In this document: positions 33,375-41,479 of the stretch, one piece after another
Layout: each line of letters begins with the position of its first letter
How positions within the stretch are numbered: position 1 is the stretch's first letter
Assembly (NCBI GenBank): GCA_017457155.1
Contig: JAFTHZ010000012.1
Location: forward strand, 1 to 57,370
Length of the DNA: 57,370 nucleotides
Source of the DNA: Ruminococcus sp.
GTDB lineage: Bacteria > Bacillota > Clostridia > Oscillospirales > Acutalibacteraceae
Direction of reading: 5' to 3'
The notes under the pieces: model-generated
What the model saw: only the letters and a program-made list of their open reading frames with translations
Database searches by the model: none
What the model was told of the DNA's origin: nothing
Position numbers and translations under genes: made by a program

Positions 33375-33731
33375 TTATGCCTCCTGCTCATAAAGCTTAT
33401 CTGCGAGGGTGATGATATCCTCGGCTGCGCCTTGTACGGAGGAATCCCCGCTTCTCAGCACAGACTCTGCCAGAGAGCGTATCTGTGATGCTGTCTCTCC
33501 GACCTGCTCAAACCTTGCAAACAAGCCAAGCTTCTTCTCATATTCATACAGCTCCGCCTCGCTGCGTCTGACCAGGTCCCTGGCACCCTGACGGGTGATA
33601 CCGCACAGCATGGCCACCTCCGAAAGAGAAAGGTCATCGTTGTAGTACAAGGATACTGCCTGACGCTGCTTATCGCTGAGAAGCTGTCCGTAAAAATCAA
33701 ACAACAGGGAGATCTCTAAATTCTTATCCAT
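33375..33731 (-). CDS. ylxM: YlxM/UPF0122 helix-turn-helix protein
   Basis: The 118-residue protein has a sigma-region-4-like helix-turn-helix (DLSLSEVAMLCGITRQGARDL) and the family start LFDFYGQLLSDKQRQ. YlxM is a known companion of Ffh in Firmicutes and is reported to stimulate SRP function. GGGAGG lies 5 bases before ATG 33731. A strong promoter lies at 33809-33837, making it the first gene of ylxM-ffh-rpsP-khpA. Confidence 0.93.
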   Translation of the reverse strand: MDKNLEISLLFDFYGQLLSDKQRQAVSLYYNDDLSLSEVAMLCGITRQGARDLVRRSEAELYEYEKKLGLFARFEQVGETASQIRSLAESVLRSGDSSVQGAAEDIITLADKLYEQEA

Positions 33732-33757
33732 AGCTACCTCCCAAAAAAACACCTCAA

Positions 33758-33801
33758 GGAAGGAGCAACCTTCCCAGGATGTAAAGCTTTTTTCTTTACA
33801 C
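33758..33801 (-). promoter_or_regulatory. Structured leader of the ylxM operon
   Basis: The roughly 70-base leader has GTAAAG/CTTTAC (a 6-pair hairpin) and then GGAAGG-ttgct-CCTTCC, followed after 8 bases by seven T residues and then the ylxM ribosome site. It could fold as a weak attenuator or simply as a structured leader. I know of no described element of this form. Confidence 0.4.
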
Positions 33802-33808
33802 CTATGAG

Positions 33809-33837
33809 ATTATACTATTCCGCGAGGGCTTTGTCAA
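33809..33837 (-). promoter_or_regulatory. Consensus promoter of the ylxM-ffh-rpsP-khpA operon
   Basis: On the minus strand TTGACA (33832-33837) and TATAAT (33809-33814) match consensus exactly with a 17-base spacer. It is the strongest-looking promoter in the window. The rest of the region between ylxM and phoH (33838-34029) is AT-rich; a TATACT at 33986-33991 may be the phoH -10, but no -35 is convincing. Confidence 0.9.
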
Positions 33838-34056
33838 TAGTAAATACGCACAATTTGTGTTGTTTTTTGCCTTGGGAACTTTATTTTTCACCAAACACAG
33901 CCCCGACTCTTCGGCAAGTTTCACAAAATATCGTTAAATGGGAACTTTTTTTGAAAATTCGGATGATTTTAATACAAACTTGTGATATACTTTATAAGAT
34001 TAAATATATCAGTATTGGAGTAATCAGCTACGGAACAGATAATCAACATCGACAGA

Positions 34057-35001
34057 ATGGAACAGGCGGTTGCACTATTCGGCAGCTTTGACGAGAACAT
34101 CAAGCTCATCGAAAGAGAGTACAACGTCTGTGTCACAGGACGTGACAGCGAACTGAAAATCAGCGGAGACATTGAGAACGTGGACAAGGCCTGCAAGGTA
34201 ATCGACAGCCTCCTCATGCTTATCAACAGAGGCGAGACCCTGTCTGACCAGAATATCCGCTACTGTATATCCCTTGTCAATGAAGGTTCAAAGGAGAAGA
34301 TAGAGTCCATCGTAGGCGACTGCATCTGCATCACCTCCAAGGGCAAACCCATCAAGCCCAAGACCATCGGCCAGCGCAGATACTGCAAGTGCATACAGGA
34401 GAACACCATCACCATCGGTGTGGGCCCTGCAGGTACAGGCAAGACCTATCTGGCAGTTGCCATGGCGGTGACCGCCTTCAGAGCAAAGCAGATCAACCGC
34501 ATCATCCTCACCCGCCCTGCGGTGGAGGCAGGCGAAAAGCTGGGATTCCTGCCCGGAGATTTGCAGAGCAAGGTTGACCCCTATCTGCGTCCCCTGTACG
34601 ATGCACTCTTTGATATGCTGGGTGCTGAGACATACCAGAAGTACGTTGAGCGCGGTAACATTGAGGTTGCACCTCTGGCATACATGCGAGGACGTACGCT
34701 GGACGACAGCTTCATCATTCTTGACGAAGCACAGAACACCACCACTGAACAGATGAAGATGTTCCTCACCCGTCTGGGGTTCAACTCCAAAATGGTCATC
34801 ACAGGTGACATCACCCAGATCGACCTGCCAAACGGAGCCCGCTCGGGACTTAAGGAATGCATAAAGGTACTGCGAGGTATCGATGATATAGCAAGCTGTA
34901 CATTCAACGAAAAGGACGTAGTCAGACACAGACTGGTTCAGGATATAATCAAAGCTTACGAAAAGCTTGAGGAAGGAAGGAACAGACATGACAAAAGATA
35001 A
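34057..35001 (+). CDS. phoH: PhoH-like ATPase (YbeZ family)
   Basis: A cytosolic P-loop protein linked with YbeY and RNA metabolism. At least 314 residues: an N-terminal KH-like region, Walker A GPAGTGKTYLAVAMAV (about residue 128), Walker B ILDEAQN and the conserved KMVITGDITQIDLP. The first standard start codon is ATG 34057, but it has no ribosome site. The open frame continues upstream for 11 codons, and the residues there (TEQIINIDRM) look like the normal family N-terminus. GGAG at 34017-34020 is 9 bases before an in-frame ACG at 34030, so initiation at ACG or a sequence error is possible. phoH overlaps ybeY by 14 bases. Confidence 0.93.
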   Translation: MEQAVALFGSFDENIKLIEREYNVCVTGRDSELKISGDIENVDKACKVIDSLLMLINRGETLSDQNIRYCISLVNEGSKEKIESIVGDCICITSKGKPIKPKTIGQRRYCKCIQENTITIGVGPAGTGKTYLAVAMAVTAFRAKQINRIILTRPAVEAGEKLGFLPGDLQSKVDPYLRPLYDALFDMLGAETYQKYVERGNIEVAPLAYMRGRTLDDSFIILDEAQNTTTEQMKMFLTRLGFNSKMVITGDITQIDLPNGARSGLKECIKVLRGIDDIASCTFNEKDVVRHRLVQDIIKAYEKLEEGRNRHDKR

Positions 35002-35494
35002 GATCAAAGTAATCATTACCAACAGACAGAAGGATGTGGCTATTCCCACAGGACTGCGTATGCTGGTGCGCCGTTGCTGCACAGCTGTTCTCCAGATGGA
35101 GAAATTCCAGGGTCCCGCAGAGGTCAGCGTATCCTTTGTTAATAACGCACAGATCAAGGAGCTGAACGCTCAGTACCGCAACAAAGACATAGAGACCGAC
35201 GTGCTGTCCTTTGTTATGGGAGAAAACGGAAAGTACGACCTTGACCCCCAGACAGGAGCACAGATTTTGGGCGATGTTGTCATCTCTATGGAGAAGGCTC
35301 TGGAGCAGGCAGATCTTTATGGTCACTCACTCCAGAGAGAGGTTGGGTACCTTACCTGTCACAGCGTGCTTCACCTGCTGGGATATGACCACGAGGACAA
35401 TATGGAGCGCATCCGCATGAGAGAGAAAGAAGAAGCTGTTATGGATATGCTGGGACTGCCTGCATCATCCACATATGTTCTGGACGAAAACTAA
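34988..35494 (+). CDS. ybeY: Endoribonuclease YbeY
   Basis: YbeY is a zinc-dependent single-strand endoribonuclease needed for 16S rRNA 3'-end maturation and ribosome quality control. The 168-residue protein has the zinc motif HSVLHLLGYDHE (three His) and DVLSFVMG. Start at ATG 34988, 6 bases after AAGGAAGGA; the first 14 bases overlap phoH. It is the second gene of a phoH-ybeY-dgkA-era-yqzL-recO-mutS2 run. Confidence 0.96.
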   Translation: MTKDKIKVIITNRQKDVAIPTGLRMLVRRCCTAVLQMEKFQGPAEVSVSFVNNAQIKELNAQYRNKDIETDVLSFVMGENGKYDLDPQTGAQILGDVVISMEKALEQADLYGHSLQREVGYLTCHSVLHLLGYDHEDNMERIRMREKEEAVMDMLGLPASSTYVLDEN

Positions 35495-35495
35495 C

Positions 35496-35966
35496 ATGAA
35501 AAAACAGCTTCTTAGCTTCAGGTATGCTATTGAGGGAATCCTCAGCGCCATAGCCACCGAATCCCATATTAGGTTTCATCTGGTTGCGGGATTCTATGTT
35601 TTTCTCTTTGCCTTTCTCGGAAGGTTCAACACAACCGAATGGGCGGTGCTCATTGTCACCGTCTGCGCCGTGCTGTGCTCTGAGCTTTTGAACACCGCCA
35701 TGGAGAGACTCTGTGACCTGTACACCACAGAGGAAAACAAAAACATAAAATTCATCAAGGATGTGGCAGCAGGTGCCGTCCTTGTATTTGCCGTTGGTGC
35801 CGCAGCGGTCGCTCTGTGCCTCTTTGTATTCACAGGAAAACTGGCAGACGCCCTGCACCTGATTACAGCAAGCCATCCCCTGCTGCTCATCCCCCTGTGT
35901 ATATCTGCAGTACTGTCAGTTATCTTTGTCACAAAGGGATTCGGGCTGAAAAGAAAATCCAAATAA
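35496..35966 (+). CDS. dgkA: Undecaprenol/diacylglycerol kinase family membrane protein
   Basis: In Firmicutes this family phosphorylates undecaprenol, recycling the cell-wall carrier lipid. The 156-residue protein has SFRYAIEGI at the start, three hydrophobic helices of the kinase core and the active-site SELLNTAMERLCDL, followed by KFIKDVAAGAVL. An extra C-terminal pair of hydrophobic stretches (about 95-150) makes it longer than the usual 120-130 residues. It begins 1 base after ybeY; there is no clear SD, so it probably depends on coupled translation. Confidence 0.88.
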   Translation: MKKQLLSFRYAIEGILSAIATESHIRFHLVAGFYVFLFAFLGRFNTTEWAVLIVTVCAVLCSELLNTAMERLCDLYTTEENKNIKFIKDVAAGAVLVFAVGAAAVALCLFVFTGKLADALHLITASHPLLLIPLCISAVLSVIFVTKGFGLKRKSK

Positions 35967-36048
35967 CAATTATTCTTCGTCACATCATCAGTATCCTCTG
36001 TGGTGTGGCGTTGTAGATTATAATAAACATCACCGAAAGGATACATAT

Positions 36049-36957
36049 ATGAACCAGAAAGACCGCTCCGCATTTATTGCCATTGTGGGCAGACCCAACG
36101 TAGGAAAATCCTCCATACTCAACCGTATGCTGGGAGAAAAGATCGCCATCGTCACAAACAAACCCCAGACCACCCGTACCCGCATTATGGGAGTGCTGAC
36201 TCAGGGAGAGTACCAGCTTGTGTTCACCGACACCCCCGGAATGCACAAGGCACGCACATCACTGGGAAAATACATGGTCCGCTCTGTCACCGAGTCTGTC
36301 AGCGGCGCAGACGCCTGTCTGCTGGTTGTGGACTCTAACGACCCCGTATCCGACACAGAGCGCGAGCTCATCGACCGCATCAAGACCCTGGGACTTCCGG
36401 CGGTGCTTGCAATCAACAAGACCGACACCCTCAAAGAAAAATCCGTTCTGATGAAGGTGATACTTGAGTACAGCAAGCTGTACGACTTTGACGCCATTGT
36501 TCCTGTCAGCGCAAAGTCAGGAGACGGAATGGATGAGCTCATAGATGAACTGAAGAAGCTATGTTCCGAGGGTGGACATTTCTTTGACGAAGACACTCTC
36601 ACCGACCAACCTGAGCGTCAGCTGGCATCAGAGATGCTCCGCGAGAAGCTGCTGCTCTCTCTGGACAAGGAGATCCCCCACGGCACCGCTGTGGTAATCG
36701 AGAGGATGAAGCAGAGAGAGGACGGACTGCTGGATATTGAAGCCGTCATCTACTGCGAGAAGGACTCCCACAAGGGAATCATCATCGGCAAGGGCGGAGC
36801 CATGCTCAAGAAGGTCTCCTCCAAGGCACGAGCCGATATGGAGCACTTCTTCGACTGCAAGGTTAACCTGCAGACATGGGTCAAGGTAAAGGAAGACTGG
36901 AGAAACCGCGATGGACTCCTGCGTAACTTCGGCTTTGACAGCTCCGACTTTGAGTAA
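36049..36957 (+). CDS. era: GTPase Era
   Basis: Era is a GTPase that binds the 3' end of 16S rRNA during 30S assembly. The 302-residue protein has G1 GRPNVGKSS, G3 DTPGMHKA, G4 NKTD, the G5 region VSAKSG, and a C-terminal KH domain with IIIGKGGAMLKKV. AAAGGA lies 7 bases before the ATG. An 80-base gap after dgkA holds a TATAAT at about 36017 that might be an internal promoter. Confidence 0.97.
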   Translation: MNQKDRSAFIAIVGRPNVGKSSILNRMLGEKIAIVTNKPQTTRTRIMGVLTQGEYQLVFTDTPGMHKARTSLGKYMVRSVTESVSGADACLLVVDSNDPVSDTERELIDRIKTLGLPAVLAINKTDTLKEKSVLMKVILEYSKLYDFDAIVPVSAKSGDGMDELIDELKKLCSEGGHFFDEDTLTDQPERQLASEMLREKLLLSLDKEIPHGTAVVIERMKQREDGLLDIEAVIYCEKDSHKGIIIGKGGAMLKKVSSKARADMEHFFDCKVNLQTWVKVKEDWRNRDGLLRNFGFDSSDFE

Positions 36958-37073
36958 AGACAATTAAGTCTTATAAATCAAAAATTATTTGCAGATGTTA
37001 ATTTCTGACATCTACAAATTCCCCTCTATATCCCCCGTCGGTTTCGATATACTTTTATTGCGGGGTGATATTT

Positions 37074-37241
37074 ATGAACGAACAAGAAGCCTGGAACCGA
37101 TTTTTCCTCACAGGGAAGGTTCAGGATTATCTATGCTACAAGGGACTTTGGCAGCAAAACGCCGCTCAATCCCCAAAAAACTCTCAGCAACATGAAGATA
37201 GTCACGGACGGACTGATAATCAAACAACAGAATATCGGTGA
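37074..37241 (+). CDS. YqzL-like small protein between era and recO
   Basis: A 55-residue frame (MNEQEAWNRFFLTG, then KVQDYLCYKG) starts at ATG 37074 with GGGGTGA 5 bases upstream, and ends in TGA at 37239-37241, overlapping the first 50 bases of recO in another frame. Bacillus subtilis has the small gene yqzL at this exact place, and its product has the same W-x-x-F-x-x-TG...YL...K pattern. The N-terminal half matches the family; the Gln/Asn-rich C-terminal half is an extension generated by the overlap. The function of YqzL is not established. Confidence 0.7.
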   Translation: MNEQEAWNRFFLTGKVQDYLCYKGLWQQNAAQSPKNSQQHEDSHGRTDNQTTEYR

Positions 37242-37941
37242 GCAGGATAAGCTGTGCACCGTCCTCACAAGGGAGCTGGGTGTGGTGAGGGCATTTGTCA
37301 GAGGTGCCAAGAACATCAAAAGCCCCAAGAGTGCCGCCACAGGTCTGCTGTGCTACTCGCAGCTTTCTCTCTATCACAGCAAGGACGCCTATGTCATTGA
37401 CGAGGCAAGAGTGCAGGAGATGTTCTTTGACCTGCGCAAGGACGTGGAAAAGGTGGCTCTGGCACAGTACTTCTGCGAGCTGGCGGCATACATCTGTCCC
37501 ACAGAGCAGAGCGCCGACAAACAGCTGAGCCTTGTGCTCAATGCCCTGTATTTGCTCTCAAACAACAAGAAGCACCACAGTCTCCTCAAAGCATGTGTGG
37601 AGATGCGCCTTGCCTGCCTCGGGGGATATATGCCCGACCTTGTTATGTGTCGGGGCTGTGGAGAGTACTCATCACAGCAGATGTACTTCTCACTCTCTGA
37701 CGGAAGTATCCTGTGTGATAAATGCTTTGCGCAGGCTCCGAGGGGCTCCTCGGTCCCCATTGACCAAGGAGTGCTGCAGGCGCTGAGACACACAGTCTTT
37801 TCCGAGGACAAAAAGCTGTTCTCCTTCTCCCTTTCAGAAGAGGGGCTGGAGAAGCTCAGCTACATTACCGAAAGCTATATATGCAGAGTACTGGAGAAGG
37901 ATTTCCAGACCCTGCATTTCTACAAGACCATCAAGTCATAA
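37192..37941 (+). CDS. recO: DNA repair protein RecO
   Basis: RecO, with RecR, loads RecA onto SSB-coated single strands. The 249-residue product has the N-terminal OB fold (TDGLIIKQQNIGEQDKL; GVVRAFVRGAKN) and a zinc site CRGCGEY...CDKC (about residues 153-183). The start lies within the yqzL-like frame. The 3' end is 11 bases before mutS2, giving a compact operon. Confidence 0.95.
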   Translation: MKIVTDGLIIKQQNIGEQDKLCTVLTRELGVVRAFVRGAKNIKSPKSAATGLLCYSQLSLYHSKDAYVIDEARVQEMFFDLRKDVEKVALAQYFCELAAYICPTEQSADKQLSLVLNALYLLSNNKKHHSLLKACVEMRLACLGGYMPDLVMCRGCGEYSSQQMYFSLSDGSILCDKCFAQAPRGSSVPIDQGVLQALRHTVFSEDKKLFSFSLSEEGLEKLSYITESYICRVLEKDFQTLHFYKTIKS

Positions 37942-37952
37942 AGGATAAGAAA

Positions 37953-40313
37953 ATGAACAAACATCACAGAGCTTTAGAGCTTGATAAAATACTGAATATG
38001 CTGGCACAGGAGACCACCTGTGATGATGCCAGAGAAAGAGCCCTGCAGACAGAGCCTCTGGAGGGCAAGTTCCAGATTGAGGAACAGCTCAAGCAGACAG
38101 AAGACGCATACATACTCACAGGCAGATTTGGTGCGCCATCCTTTGGCAGAGTGAAGAACATGACCAACGCATTCCGCCGTGCGGAGGCAGGTGGCTGTCT
38201 CAGTCCCAAGGAACTTCTGGGCATAGCAGAGACCCTGCGTGTCACCCGAGGTATCCGCCAGTGGCGCAACCGCTGTGCAGGAATGGACACCTCCCTGGAT
38301 CTGCTGTTTGAGAGGCTGGCTGACAACAAGCATCTTGAGGAGAGGATCACCTCCTGCATAATCGGAGAAGAAGAGATATCCGACAACGCATCTCAGGAGC
38401 TTATGAACATACGCAGAAAAATGCGGATCGCCTCCTCAAAAGCAAGAGAGATACTTGACAAAATCATCCACTCAAGCACATATCAGAAATATCTTCAGGA
38501 TACAATCGTCACCCAGCGTAGCGGACGTTTTGTTGTGCCTGTCAAGGCAGAGTGCAGAGGAAGTGTGCCCGGACTTGTCCACGACACCTCCTCCAGCGGA
38601 GCTACGGTTTTCATTGAACCTATGGGTGTTGTACAGGCAAACAACGACATCCGTGTGCTGGAGTCCAAAGAAGCAGCAGAGATAGAGAGAATACTCTACG
38701 AGCTTTCTGCAGAGGCAGGTGGCCACGCTGACACCGCCGCAGAGAGTTTTGAGGCCATGGTAGAGCTGAACCTTATCTTTGCAAAGGCAAGCCTGGGATA
38801 CAAGATGAAGGCAACCATACCCAAAATAAACGATCAGGGTCAGATAGACCTGAAGTCTGCCCGTCATCCCCTGCTTGACCCAAAGACCGCCGTTCCCACC
38901 AACATCACTCTGGGCAAGGAGTTCGACACCCTTGTTATCACAGGACCCAACACAGGAGGCAAGACCGTATCCCTCAAGACCATCGGTCTGCTGACTCTGA
39001 TGGCAATGTGCGGTCTGATGATACCCGCTGCTGACAACAGCGAAATATCCATTTTCAGCAAGGTGCTGGTTGATATAGGCGATGAGCAGAGCATCGAGCA
39101 GTCTCTGTCCACCTTCTCAGCACACATGACAAATATCGTATCTATACTGAAAGAAGCCAACCGAAGCTCCCTGGTGCTTATTGACGAGCTGGGAGCAGGC
39201 ACCGACCCTGTTGAGGGTGCAGCGCTGGCGGTGGCTATACTTGAGAAGCTCCGTCGCAAGGGCGCAAAGATCGCTTCCACCACCCACTACGCAGAGCTCA
39301 AGGAGTTCGCCCTGAAGACTCAGGGAGTAGAGAACGGATGCTGTGAGTTTGACGTGGCAACACTCCGTCCCACCTACAAGCTCCTCATCGGCGTTCCCGG
39401 ACGAAGCAATGCCTTTGCCATATCCCGCAGGCTGGGAATCGAAGAGGACATCGTAGACAGAGCCAACACCCTGGTGTCTGTTGAGAGCCGTCAGTTTGAG
39501 GATGTTGTCAAGAACCTTGACAACCGCCGTCAACAGCTGGAGCAGGAGCTTCAGTCTGCCAGAAAGCTGGAGCAAAAGGCAAGGGACGCAAGCCGTCAGG
39601 CCGAAGAAGAGCTCAAAAAAGTCCGCCAGCAGGCAGAGCGTGAGCTTGAGAAAGCAAAGCAGGAGGCATCCCGACTCCTCGCCCGCACAAAGGCCCAGTC
39701 CGATGCCCTCATAAACGAGCTTGAGGATATGAAGAAGAAGGGCTCATCCCTGACAAACGAAGACAAAGCAAAACTCAGACAAAGCATCAGACAGATGGAG
39801 AATCAGGCGGACCCTGTCAAAGAGCAGAAAAAAGACGACTACGTCCTCCCCCGTCCCCTGAAGGCAGGCGACACGGTGCTGATGAAGGACATCGACAAAA
39901 AGGCAACCGTCCTTGAGACCCCTGCAGAAAACGCAAACACCGTACTGGTGCAGGCAGGAATCATCAAGACCCGAACTCCCCTGAAGAACCTGAAGCTTCT
40001 GGAAACCGAGAAGATAAGCGTATCAGGTCGCCCCATCGACAGAAGCCCCCGCAGCCGTATCGACACCCGACCCCTCACCGAGGTGGATGTGCGAGGCTAC
40101 ACCGCCGACGAGGCGATTATGGAGGTTGACAGAGCTCTGGACAACGCAATCCTCTCCAGACTATCCTCCCTCACCATCATCCACGGCAAGGGCACAGGAG
40201 TCCTCCGCCGGGAGATTCAGGCATTCCTGAGGCACCACAAGGCTGTCAAGTCCTTCCGCCTCGGCACCTTCGGCGAGGGCGAAGCAGGCGTCACCATCGT
40301 TGAGATGAAGTAA
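37953..40313 (+). CDS. mutS2: Endonuclease MutS2
   Basis: MutS2 acts on branched DNA and also, in B. subtilis, in rescue of collided ribosomes. The 786-residue product lacks the mismatch-reading N-terminal domain of MutS. It has the lever/clamp core, Walker A GPNTGGKT (about residue 331), Walker B LVLIDELGAGTDP, a coiled-coil segment (about 520-620), and the C-terminal Smr domain (about 708-785) with DVRGYTADEA and IIHGKGTGVLR. Start at ATG 37953 after AAAGGA, downstream of recO; the upstream in-frame ATG lies inside recO. Confidence 0.97.
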   Translation: MNKHHRALELDKILNMLAQETTCDDARERALQTEPLEGKFQIEEQLKQTEDAYILTGRFGAPSFGRVKNMTNAFRRAEAGGCLSPKELLGIAETLRVTRGIRQWRNRCAGMDTSLDLLFERLADNKHLEERITSCIIGEEEISDNASQELMNIRRKMRIASSKAREILDKIIHSSTYQKYLQDTIVTQRSGRFVVPVKAECRGSVPGLVHDTSSSGATVFIEPMGVVQANNDIRVLESKEAAEIERILYELSAEAGGHADTAAESFEAMVELNLIFAKASLGYKMKATIPKINDQGQIDLKSARHPLLDPKTAVPTNITLGKEFDTLVITGPNTGGKTVSLKTIGLLTLMAMCGLMIPAADNSEISIFSKVLVDIGDEQSIEQSLSTFSAHMTNIVSILKEANRSSLVLIDELGAGTDPVEGAALAVAILEKLRRKGAKIASTTHYAELKEFALKTQGVENGCCEFDVATLRPTYKLLIGVPGRSNAFAISRRLGIEEDIVDRANTLVSVESRQFEDVVKNLDNRRQQLEQELQSARKLEQKARDASRQAEEELKKVRQQAERELEKAKQEASRLLARTKAQSDALINELEDMKKKGSSLTNEDKAKLRQSIRQMENQADPVKEQKKDDYVLPRPLKAGDTVLMKDIDKKATVLETPAENANTVLVQAGIIKTRTPLKNLKLLETEKISVSGRPIDRSPRSRIDTRPLTEVDVRGYTADEAIMEVDRALDNAILSRLSSLTIIHGKGTGVLRREIQAFLRHHKAVKSFRLGTFGEGEAGVTIVEMK

Positions 40314-40327
40314 AGAAATATATAAAA

Positions 40328-40366
40328 AGAAAGAGGCTGACTCCTTATGAGTCAACCTCTTTTTAT
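40328..40366. terminator. Bidirectional terminator after mutS2
   Basis: AAAGAGG-ct-GACTC pairs with GAGTC-aa-CCTCTTT; A-rich on the left and T-rich on the right. It can end both mutS2 and the converging dockerin gene. Confidence 0.85.
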
Positions 40367-40405
40367 TATTCATAAAACCGCGTTCATCAACAAAAATCAC
40401 ACAAA

Positions 40406-41302
40406 TCAGAATGCAACATATATTGTCATGCTGTGAGATGCTGTGTCTCCTGTGACCACATCCTTGACAGTAACATCAATGATATACTCTTCCTTTTCGC
40501 TGTCATAGGACAGCGTTCCAATACTGCAGACATTGTCCTGTGAGAAATCCCTGATAAGCTCTCCGTCCATATAGAATGCGTACTCATACTCTCCTGAGCC
40601 ATATGCCGCATAGGCTGTCACCTCAAAGTCATCGGCTCCGACCCAGATATAGTCAGAACGCTGATTGTGACAAAGGGCGCTTACGGTCAGGGTATCCCTG
40701 TCCGCATTCTCCAAAACAGTATAACTTCCGCCTTCGCTGAAGAGATTGTTGAACCTCTCGCTTACTCCCAGCACATTTGTAATCTCCACGTCAATTTTGT
40801 AGTCTCCGGGGGAATCAAAGGTATACTCCAGCTTGTTGTCAGAAATATCGTCCTGTGCCACAGCTACATCGTTGATGTAGAAGGTATAGGTGAAGGGACC
40901 GTATCCGTTGTCAGCTTCTGTGATAAACACCACAGGGGTGCCGACTACTGCCCTGCCCGACTCAAAGGTTGAGTTAGCATATTCGTAATCAAAGTCCCAG
41001 TAAATCCACTCTTCCACAGGTGATAAGACAATTCCTGCAACTATCTTCTGTATCATGGTTGCATCCTTGACGGTGATTCTTTTGTCACCGTCCACCTCGC
41101 AGGCATATATCTGCCAGTCATGAAGGGACTCAAGCTCAGAAAGATGCTTCTGGGTGAGGGTTGCGTCCTTGACGGTAATTTTATCGTCCATATCCACATC
41201 TCCCGCACGGACAGGTGCGATGGATGCAGACACTCCGAAAGACGACAAACACAGGGACAACACCAAGGTAAACATCAAAACAAGGGCACCGATTTTCTTC
41301 AT
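40406..41302 (-). CDS. Secreted protein with N-terminal dockerin-like module
   Basis: The 298-residue product has a signal peptide (MKKIGALVLMFTLVLSLCL) and then, directly after it, a two-repeat dockerin-type module (about residues 33-92): GDVDMDDKITVKDATLTQK and, with Glu in the first calcium position, EVDGDKRITVKDATMIQK. The rest (about 95-298) is beta-rich: two Ig/PKD-like domains with patterns GPFTYTFYINDVAV and GSGEYEYAFYMDGE. No enzyme motif seen. Dockerins bind cohesins on scaffoldins; no cohesin is in the window. AAGGAGG precedes the ATG by 9 bases; the leader holds a striking palindrome. Confidence 0.85.
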   Translation of the reverse strand: MKKIGALVLMFTLVLSLCLSSFGVSASIAPVRAGDVDMDDKITVKDATLTQKHLSELESLHDWQIYACEVDGDKRITVKDATMIQKIVAGIVLSPVEEWIYWDFDYEYANSTFESGRAVVGTPVVFITEADNGYGPFTYTFYINDVAVAQDDISDNKLEYTFDSPGDYKIDVEITNVLGVSERFNNLFSEGGSYTVLENADRDTLTVSALCHNQRSDYIWVGADDFEVTAYAAYGSGEYEYAFYMDGELIRDFSQDNVCSIGTLSYDSEKEEYIIDVTVKDVVTGDTASHSMTIYVAF

Positions 41303-41327
41303 AAAACATACCTCCTTGAGTACTGCC

Positions 41328-41349
41328 GTACCTCTGATATCAGCGGTAC
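41328..41349 (-). promoter_or_regulatory. Palindrome in the leader of the N-terminal-dockerin gene
   Basis: GTACC and GGTAC flank CTGATATCAG with a single mismatched pair between them, making a 22-base dyad about 25 bases before the start codon. As DNA it could be an operator; as RNA a hairpin next to the ribosome site. Confidence 0.55.
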
Positions 41350-41386
41350 CATTCTATGTCAAAAAAGCAACTCCCCATTCAACCAC

Positions 41387-41415
41387 ATTATAGTGCAAGT
41401 TATTCACTTTGTCAA
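41387..41415 (-). promoter_or_regulatory. Consensus promoter of the N-terminal-dockerin gene
   Basis: On the minus strand TTGACA (41410-41415) and TATAAT (41387-41392) match consensus perfectly with a 17-base spacer, about 85 bases before the start codon. Confidence 0.88.
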
Positions 41416-41444
41416 CGAGAAATAAAAATATAGATTTATAAAGA

Positions 41445-41473
41445 AAGAGGCTGACCCGAAAGACAGCCTCTTT
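41445..41473 (-). terminator. Terminator of gpr
   Basis: AGAGGCTG and CAGCCTCT flank a short loop; on the minus strand it is followed by TTTCTTTAT. The left arm shares AAAGAAAGAGGCTGAC with the terminator after mutS2. Confidence 0.75.
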
Positions 41474-41479
41474 TTTCTA

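Noticed and set aside
36989-37195. 68-codon plus frame between era and recO
   Set aside because: The overlapping frame at 37074-37241 has a better ribosome site and the YqzL pattern; this one has neither.
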